Shown: positions 58,601 through 64,000 of the stretch, one piece after another
Numbering within the stretch: position 1 is the stretch's first letter
How the letters are laid out: the number at the start of each line of letters is the position of its first letter
Assembly (NCBI GenBank): GCA_965644315.1
Contig: CBFFRQ010000053.1
Span: 1-64,000, forward strand
Source: Caecitellus pseudoparvulus
Lineage: Eukaryota > Bigyra: Bicosoecida
Direction of reading: 5' to 3'
Length of the DNA stretch: 64,000 nucleotides
Program-made: the position numbers and the translations under genes
The notes under the pieces: generated by a model
The model's database searches: none
What the model was told of the DNA's origin: nothing
Seen by the model: only the letters and a program-made list of their open reading frames with translations

Positions 58601-61600
58601 CCCCCCGCGCCGTCTTCGTACAGCGCCGGCGCACCCGCCTTGCGCTTGACCTTGCCTGGCGCCACTGCCTCAGACACCAGCACTTCCCCGCACAGCTCGG
58701 GCGCGTGCAGCTCCATGTACACATGGCTGTCCTTCTCCATGAGGAGGGGGTCCACCGGCACCTTTGCCACGTCGCTCAGCAAGCGGTCGGGGGGTGCAGA
58801 GCCGCCCAACTCCAGGCGCCCAGCGCCCCCCACGACGCTGCCCGTCCCCACACTGGTGCCGTCCCCGTCACCCCACGTGGACGCTGCTGAACTTGAGGCG
58901 CCTGGTGTCATGTTGGGCTTGTGAGCATCCGCTGGGTGCAGCGCATGCGGGGAGAAGCTGACGCGGCGGCTGACTGTCCGCCGGGGCGTGGGGGGCATGG
59001 CCTGCTGGGGACGGGGTGGACTCACTGGCTCGCCTCTGCTGCCCTCTGGAACACTGGCCAGCGTCGGCGCCATGCTCCTGAAGCTGGCGTGGTGGGGTGG
59101 GCTCGCCAATGCGCGGGGTGCGTCGGCCTCCTCCTGCAACCCCTCATCCCCAGTGGTGTCCTGCGCCCTACCAGCGGCACCCCCCGCAAGGCATGCCAGC
59201 CGGAAGAAGCGCTCTGCCGCCGACTCTACAGCCGGCTGCAGCCCAGGTGCGAAGGAGGCTGATGGGTTGGGTCTGAAGGCAATGCCCTGGAACACGACGC
59301 TGACCTTGGTGCCTTGTGTGAAGCGGAAGTCCGCTGTGGTGGGGTTCACAGGCGTGTTCACGGCGTGGAAGGGGATTTCGTGGGTGGCAGCTGCGGTGCC
59401 GTGGCCTGTTGGCGCTGCCTTCCCCGTCGGCCCTGCGTCAGGGCTGAACCACGACATGCGGCGGGGTGTCGGCTTGCTGGTGTCCACCAGTGCGCCCGCG
59501 TGTGTCGTGCGCTGTTCGTCACCTGCAGCCCCTGGAATGTAGTGACTGGGCGGCAGCGCAACGTATGGTAGCTGGGTCGTGACTTTGTAGACTGCCGCCA
59601 CTGGGCGGTGGTGGGAGTGCGTCACTGACAGCGTCGCAGTGTAACCTTCGGAGGTCACCTTGTCCAACACGTGCTGTGCAGAGGTGTGCAGGACTCGGTT
59701 GGGGTACCCAGGCATGAGCCAGGCGGGCCCAAACGCTTCCACTGCGTCCTTGTGCGCTGTACTGTCAAAGGCCAGGCGCCCAGCGGTCACCGCAATGTTC
59801 CCTGCCTCGCCAGGGCCGGCGCCACAAGCAGACGGCAGAGGGTGCGTGGGGGGGAAGCGCACAACCTGCTCCACGAACCCAGAGAAGATGGCTTCCGAGT
59901 CCAGCTCCCGCCCAAAGGCATCCATGTCCACAATGGGCGCCATGTCTTGCGCTGAGCGGGCTAGCAGCTGCACCGCTGTGCGCTCGGCTGCCACCACCAC
60001 GTTCCACAGCGACCCCAGCTCCAGCGCGAGGGTGTTGTCCAGGGGATTGTCCAAGAACTGGGCCAGGAGTGGGCTCCTCCACGCGGCAGGACAGCTGACG
60101 AGCTGCTTCAAGAACAGCTGCACAGCTTTCTGGCGGGCAGCGTTGTTGCGCGCCTTGGTCGTGAACACTCCCGCCTTGTTCAGCGGCGGCAACGGCGGCA
60201 GCGCCAGCTGCATCGTGGCTTGCAGTGCCGCTGCGAGGTGGTAAATGTCTTCCGTCGAGCGCAGCACCCTCCAGGACGCTTCCGCCGTGCGCACCTCAAT
60301 TGGCCACACCTCCCGCGTGGCGCGGTTCAGCCCCCCCGCCTCCTTCACCGCCGCCTTGCAGGCTGCTGTCACCGTCGCGGCGGGCAGGCGCTCGGGGTCT
60401 TCCAACTCAACAAACGCAGCCGCGAGCTTCCATGCCGGAGGCGGCGGGAGACTCATGCTGGCGATGGCCCGGCTGTCTTCGCCGGCCCCTGCAAATGCCG
60501 TCAGGCGTTGCGGCACGTCCCCTGTCAACTGGTGGTACACACGGGCCATGAGGGCCGTGTTTGGCGCCCCTGGCATCCAGCAGCGTGGCAAGAACAGCGG
60601 GTCCACCCGCACATTCATGCCTTGCATGTGGGGGGGCACGCCTTCGCCAGCCGCGCTGGCGTATTCGCCCCCGTCGGCAGGGCGGTGTTCTCCGCCGGGT
60701 GGGCTGCGCACCTGTGCAGGCATGGGAATGACGCGACCACGTGCCAGCCCGCCGGCACCTTCCCCACCCTCCTCCTCTGGCACACGAATGGGCTGGGGTG
60801 CGCTGGGTGACTGCTGCAGGGAGAGTGGGCTGCCTGTCTGCCCTGGCGCCTCTGCCGCCTCGGGCGCGTCCCCCGTGAAGGCCACCATGTGGTGCACCAG
60901 CTGGTCGTACGGCAGGGGCAAGCTGACCTGCACCTGCACCTCATCCAGCGCAGACTTGAAAGCAGGAGCTGGCACTGCCGGCTGCTGCTCGGACAGCTCC
61001 GCCAGCGCCGCGGTGCCCGACATGTCCATGGCTGCCTTGAGGCGCGCACCGAGCCCGGCGCTGGTACCCAGGCGGCCGGACAGCTCCTGCCACTGCATGT
61101 GCTGGACGATGCGCATGGTGCGTCGTGCGTCCACATCCACCACCCACCCCCGACTGCGCACCATGTCCGTGACGTCCGTGCGGATGTCCCGCAAGCTCAC
61201 GTCCGAGGCCACCGCCCCTTCATCTTCGTCCCGCATGCTGGGGGCCACCTGCCCTGCCACCAGGAACGGGTCATAGTCTGGCTGCAGCACGCCTCGGTCG
61301 ATCTTGCTGTCCGTGTCCGCCATCCAGAACACGTGGTCGTACCACTCAGAGAAGGGGCCAGACAGCGGCAGCCCTGGCACATCAGTAGGCAGGCTCTCCG
61401 CGCGTGCTGCGTGGGAGGTGGCCTGAGGGCGCCGCCGGCTGCTCAGCAGGCTCCCCGCTGCGGCGCTGAATCGGGACATGACAGACCCTGCATCGTCGTG
61501 CTCAGAAGCCCCGCCTTGGTGTGTGCTGTGCGACCCCAGCGCCTCCTGCACCAGCACCGTGTCTTCGCCTGGCGCGGGGCCACGCACGCTGCTGTCTGCG

Positions 61601-63990
61601 GGCGGCTTCAAGTTCAGCCCGCGCATGATGGCGCGGTACTCGCCCAGTCGCACCCCCGGCTGCTCGGGCGTCGCAGCAGTGCGGTGCCCTACGAAAGCAA
61701 AGGACGACCCCAGCACTGAGAAGCCCACCGCCACAGCCCCCGCCGTCCACCGCTGCATGCCGCCCATGACATCTTCGTCGTCGTCATCCGAGTCGTCGTC
61801 CTCCAGCAGCATGTCGCCGACATGCGTGCCCAGCCCATGCTCACCGTGCTCTGCCCAGGCATTGCGGCCCAAGTCGCCCGCATCAGGCATGCTGGTGTCT
61901 GGCTTCGCTTGTCCGCCCAGGAAGGGTGGGAGTGCTGCTGCCGCCTTGGCGCCTGCCGCACTCTCGGCTGCAGCCGTCGCCTGGTACCGCGCTTGGCGCA
62001 GGACTTCAGGGGGGGGCACGAGGCCTGAAGACAACACTGCAGTGCTGTCCAGGGTGGCATTCGCCGACGCCAGCGCTGACAGGGACCGATGCGGCAGCTG
62101 GAAGGACGCCGTGACGAGGTCCACCACACGGGGTGCCAGCTCCTCCCGCGCAGCCACGACAAGCAAAATGCTGCCCAGTGCCCGCACGCACACTGTGCGA
62201 ACGTACCGGGCTGCTGCCTCCTGGCGACTGGGCAGTCGTGGGCCGGCAGCCACTGCACTGGCCTCAGTCAGGGTTGACAGCATGGACCTGCCCGAGGGCG
62301 TGGGGGGTGGGTTCGGCCCGGAGGCGGACGGCGCCTTGCCCACTGACCGCGCCCAAGCAGTGGCCCGCCGGCGAGCCATGTCCATGGCCACCTTGCCCCG
62401 CACTTGCTCCCGCGCACGGAGGCCCTGCGTCGGGGGAGGCGCCCGCTGCAGCTCGTGGGCCGTGTCCGCGAATGTTGGCGGCACGGTGCCAGTGCGCAGG
62501 ACAGTGTCGAACAGGCGCTTGGCGGCAGCGGTGGAGACGGGCGCCATGGACTGCCGCCGTGCGGATGCAGTGGGCGCTGGGGCGTCGTCCGTCGTGGGGC
62601 GCTGCAGCAGCACAGGCAACTGGCTCCCCGTCTCCTCTGCCTCCCGCAGGAGAGCTTCCTCCGCTGCCGCCTCCTCAGCCGCCTCTGCAGCTGCTCGTGC
62701 AATGGCGGACTGCTCCAGGTCTTGCACTGCTCCTTGCATGCTCGCTTGCAGCTTGGCGTCCGCCTTGGTCGAAGCGTAGCGCTGTAAGGACGGGTCTTTC
62801 ACTGTGGGGCAGGCGTTCAAAGCGTGCTCGATGCAGGCTACCCACTGCCCAATGGACTGGCGGGGCACGTCCAGCAGTGTCACGGCCCAGATGTCGTGGC
62901 GCCATTCGGCGTCAGACACGCCCAGCCACTTGCGCAGGGGCTGGGGAGGGGGCCACACTGCGCCACGCGGCGCCGCCTGGTGCACCTGGGCGTGTGGAGA
63001 CGGCGTGGAGGGGGCAGTGCTCCCTTCGTCCTCATCTTCCTGAAAGTAGTGATCGTCAGAGTCGTCGGCGAGCGGCGGCGGAGGCATGCCGTCCACCGTC
63101 CATGAGCCACACCAAACTCGCAGCCATGGTCCGCGGAACGTTTCGTCAATGCTGGGCGGGTCGTTCACACTGCCCATGCCTCGTGGGTCGCGCCGAGACC
63201 CAGCTGCCGCTGCCGCCAGACGCCTGCCCCCTGCACTGGCCCCCAACATGCGCTTGGCCTGCATCCGGTCCAGCTGGCGGGGAGGCGGCACGTGGGGGCG
63301 GTGTGACTGCCGGCACAGGCTGGCAAACACCCTGCCCATGAACCGATCCCGCAGGGACCGAGACGGGAACACTGGCACCAGCACAGCGGGGTCTGCGGCG
63401 TCGTGCCCCACAAGGCGAATGGCTGCCGACCCACCTGACAGCGGCGACTCAACGGCACCCCCAAAGTGCACGCCGTGCACGCGCACATTCGTGGTGCACC
63501 GCATGCGGGGGTGGATGTGCAGCACTCGAATCAAGTGCCAGCGAGGGAGCAAATCTGCCGGAAACGATGCGGCTGCTCGGGCAGTGGCATCACCCGCAGC
63601 AGCTGCGGTGGCAGTCTCAGCCACCTGGGACATCCCACGTCTGCCCATGCCATCGCTCGCATCACCAATGTCACTGCCTGCGTCCCGATCCCCTGTTGAG
63701 CCCTTTGAAGCATACAGCGGGGACAGTGCCAGGGTTTGCCGCCGGGCTCGTTTGCGAGTGGCTGTCGTGTGGGCAGGGGACGGCGGCCCCCCAGTCCCGC
63801 CCGTCGCGCCTGCTGCAAACGCGACAGACCCACGTCCGTGCACTCTGCCGGCCCCCTCAGCCTTGCGCTCCTGCTCTTCCTGTGCGGCGACTTCGTCTTC
63901 TTGGCCGCGAATGGCAGCTGCCATGTGCTGCGGCAGGAAGGGAGCCAGCCCTGGCTGCCTATGCCCAGCGCGCCACGCCCGCGTCGCCAA
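55627..63990 (-). CDS. Giant protein with PX-like domains (5' end at or beyond window edge)
   Basis: The open frame encodes 2,787 aa from the ATG at 63990, only 10 nt from the window edge, so the N-terminus may lie outside. Two segments resemble phosphoinositide-binding PX domains: one at about 60,040-60,315 (WRVLRSTEDIYHL ... LPPLPPLNKAG ... FLDNP) and one at about 57,495-57,790 (AWQVRRTTSQLRRLHALLKH ... RLPSLPG ... ALAVLD). Both keep the R-x-x-x-[D/Q]-[I/L] strand, the Pro-rich loop and the closing helices, though the key Arg/Tyr are only partly kept. An N-terminal stretch ending in a WVACIEHAL helix could be a PH domain. The last 400 residues are Ala/Pro/Ser-rich. PX proteins act on endosomes; a trafficking scaffold is a guess. 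I recognise no catalytic domain. Confidence 0.65.
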   Translation of the reverse strand: MATRAWRAGHRQPGLAPFLPQHMAAAIRGQEDEVAAQEEQERKAEGAGRVHGRGSVAFAAGATGGTGGPPSPAHTTATRKRARRQTLALSPLYASKGSTGDRDAGSDIGDASDGMGRRGMSQVAETATAAAAGDATARAAASFPADLLPRWHLIRVLHIHPRMRCTTNVRVHGVHFGGAVESPLSGGSAAIRLVGHDAADPAVLVPVFPSRSLRDRFMGRVFASLCRQSHRPHVPPPRQLDRMQAKRMLGASAGGRRLAAAAAGSRRDPRGMGSVNDPPSIDETFRGPWLRVWCGSWTVDGMPPPPLADDSDDHYFQEDEDEGSTAPSTPSPHAQVHQAAPRGAVWPPPQPLRKWLGVSDAEWRHDIWAVTLLDVPRQSIGQWVACIEHALNACPTVKDPSLQRYASTKADAKLQASMQGAVQDLEQSAIARAAAEAAEEAAAEEALLREAEETGSQLPVLLQRPTTDDAPAPTASARRQSMAPVSTAAAKRLFDTVLRTGTVPPTFADTAHELQRAPPPTQGLRAREQVRGKVAMDMARRRATAWARSVGKAPSASGPNPPPTPSGRSMLSTLTEASAVAAGPRLPSRQEAAARYVRTVCVRALGSILLVVAAREELAPRVVDLVTASFQLPHRSLSALASANATLDSTAVLSSGLVPPPEVLRQARYQATAAAESAAGAKAAAALPPFLGGQAKPDTSMPDAGDLGRNAWAEHGEHGLGTHVGDMLLEDDDSDDDDEDVMGGMQRWTAGAVAVGFSVLGSSFAFVGHRTAATPEQPGVRLGEYRAIMRGLNLKPPADSSVRGPAPGEDTVLVQEALGSHSTHQGGASEHDDAGSVMSRFSAAAGSLLSSRRRPQATSHAARAESLPTDVPGLPLSGPFSEWYDHVFWMADTDSKIDRGVLQPDYDPFLVAGQVAPSMRDEDEGAVASDVSLRDIRTDVTDMVRSRGWVVDVDARRTMRIVQHMQWQELSGRLGTSAGLGARLKAAMDMSGTAALAELSEQQPAVPAPAFKSALDEVQVQVSLPLPYDQLVHHMVAFTGDAPEAAEAPGQTGSPLSLQQSPSAPQPIRVPEEEGGEGAGGLARGRVIPMPAQVRSPPGGEHRPADGGEYASAAGEGVPPHMQGMNVRVDPLFLPRCWMPGAPNTALMARVYHQLTGDVPQRLTAFAGAGEDSRAIASMSLPPPPAWKLAAAFVELEDPERLPAATVTAACKAAVKEAGGLNRATREVWPIEVRTAEASWRVLRSTEDIYHLAAALQATMQLALPPLPPLNKAGVFTTKARNNAARQKAVQLFLKQLVSCPAAWRSPLLAQFLDNPLDNTLALELGSLWNVVVAAERTAVQLLARSAQDMAPIVDMDAFGRELDSEAIFSGFVEQVVRFPPTHPLPSACGAGPGEAGNIAVTAGRLAFDSTAHKDAVEAFGPAWLMPGYPNRVLHTSAQHVLDKVTSEGYTATLSVTHSHHRPVAAVYKVTTQLPYVALPPSHYIPGAAGDEQRTTHAGALVDTSKPTPRRMSWFSPDAGPTGKAAPTGHGTAAATHEIPFHAVNTPVNPTTADFRFTQGTKVSVVFQGIAFRPNPSASFAPGLQPAVESAAERFFRLACLAGGAAGRAQDTTGDEGLQEEADAPRALASPPHHASFRSMAPTLASVPEGSRGEPVSPPRPQQAMPPTPRRTVSRRVSFSPHALHPADAHKPNMTPGASSSAASTWGDGDGTSVGTGSVVGGAGRLELGGSAPPDRLLSDVAKVPVDPLLMEKDSHVYMELHAPELCGEVLVSEAVAPGKVKRKAGAPALYEDGAGGMNDALLGDVLATAGEGGVPADPDGATVYAWPNDHFPAMHCSTPDPRWVATRAVRVLLRRAPSEATRRFSRSARKRHAAVVGTATVPLWSAFYSGVAAGEAEVAAATGSRLRNVAPDEELGPHPENWWNEAFSCVADQPICTGGVTSVRGYGFTAPVMRDGMVVGTLAGRVAVLPREEPQQLARRALGIKSVVSQHVASMQAAVLGAMHAQVQASMAQEAAEEGYEAPHVPSPAELGLEPPKPAPLGSLKMLQQLLQGVSVEAVARESDGTSKALGGNIYQVEVVWGGVAWQVRRTTSQLRRLHALLKHASETMPGMAAVRLPSLPGSSLFTGGGEGRQDAWSGFLQAAVQHPALWRVPEALAVLDSPERPLAAAAPLFRFAAWLRQLPVKVAAARCYFLPMTADNLERALQGKGKAASEDGQLTLQALEARRAALISSRRSIAMLRESPAAIAQRMAVMAAKEGVEVEGREGAATSLVPRAGTVRVTDMVQQVLAAARGQAADTRILNIAKRNAATVMQALDESGEGQDCDWKAVLLAPPGAGLRVLASSDEVVATSPPSHATDGDAEGAVGEEGAASPTLSTHSLPAVLQTVPQETAALPRTSHVLDSNPEEYAFGFFGAGLGFQEGASAAAEPMSAEASSPDVAKDATPLSGDAGASDARAEEPAETPATPDSPPVSQPARQESASPDSAGSAASEASASPPPSAQEVCQAPESKRQDVPVLKVPPPPPPRVAAQPSLPSISPLSQEPSPQAPPATAVVQERKRPDEPPPAPAVAVEPPVPQPTQSVPAQAEAPMASAAPARQVEQPPAHTDRVAMTPKLVVQRRVVKAAPAVAPAASPSIPEAARVLLGSPVGEQGHPPHTAPAGNASTPRPKRPPPSAASPAAIAALRQAEAEISAVSAGLRGQSGRLQSARQRVDALLSRGPVEEVQAAAPGRAPSGEPSAPVASKAQAAAERHEAGSRLVSLSELGRSLRATPGPAAKLRVTRK

Positions 63991-64000
63991 GAACTGCAGC

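Noticed and set aside
1-64000. tRNA, rRNA, CRISPR or bacterial operon features
   Set aside because: None was recognised by eye. Telomere repeats and spliceosomal introns make the DNA eukaryotic nuclear; a tRNA scan was not possible here.

Overview
The window is the end of a chromosome from a GC-rich unicellular eukaryote. It opens with about 80 copies of the telomeric hexamer CCCTAA. The genes carry short GT-AG introns (65 to 74 nt), there are giant nearly intronless receptor genes, and one gene is a selenoprotein read through UGA. The TTAGGG-type telomere, selenoprotein T, a diacylglycerol-lipase-like enzyme and huge RCC1/IPT/FG-GAP ectodomain proteins fit several protist groups (stramenopile, alveolate or apusozoan-like). 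I cannot place it more precisely from sequence alone.

Telomere and subtelomere (1 to about 14,000): a terminal telomere array (1-484) is followed by a decayed non-LTR (LINE) retrotransposon lying between two telomere-repeat blocks (485-8112). Its AP-type endonuclease, reverse transcriptase and terminal zinc knuckle are recognisable but broken by frameshifts. A second, interstitial telomere array follows (8113-8224). Next come a long minus-strand ORF with DDE-transposase-like motifs, an ankyrin-repeat gene on the plus strand, and a broken minus-strand relative of that ankyrin family.

Giant receptor pair (14,000 to 38,000, both transcribed toward the telomere): the first gene encodes about 2,750 aa with 14 RCC1-like repeats, a series of IPT/TIG-like domains, a cysteine-rich module and about eight membrane helices. 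The second encodes about 4,740 aa in two exons, with FG-GAP repeats, seven RCC1-like repeats, a very long Ser/Thr/Pro/Gly repeat linker, a cysteine-rich module and about nine membrane helices. They look like modular variants of one cell-surface design.

Housekeeping-like block (39,000 to 64,000): selenoprotein T with an in-frame UGA; a coiled-coil protein whose C-terminus resembles a kinesin-14 motor without its P-loop; a four-exon mitochondrial carrier; a three-exon DAGL-like lipase; a two-exon SLC38-type amino-acid transporter; a TPR plus cyclic-nucleotide-binding-domain protein; and a giant protein with PX-like domains that runs to the window edge.

Reconstructing splice junctions was decisive. 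Eight introns were placed because each restores a conserved domain and keeps the total coding length divisible by three. Four of the eight donors are GTGCGT. No tRNA, rRNA or CRISPR was seen.
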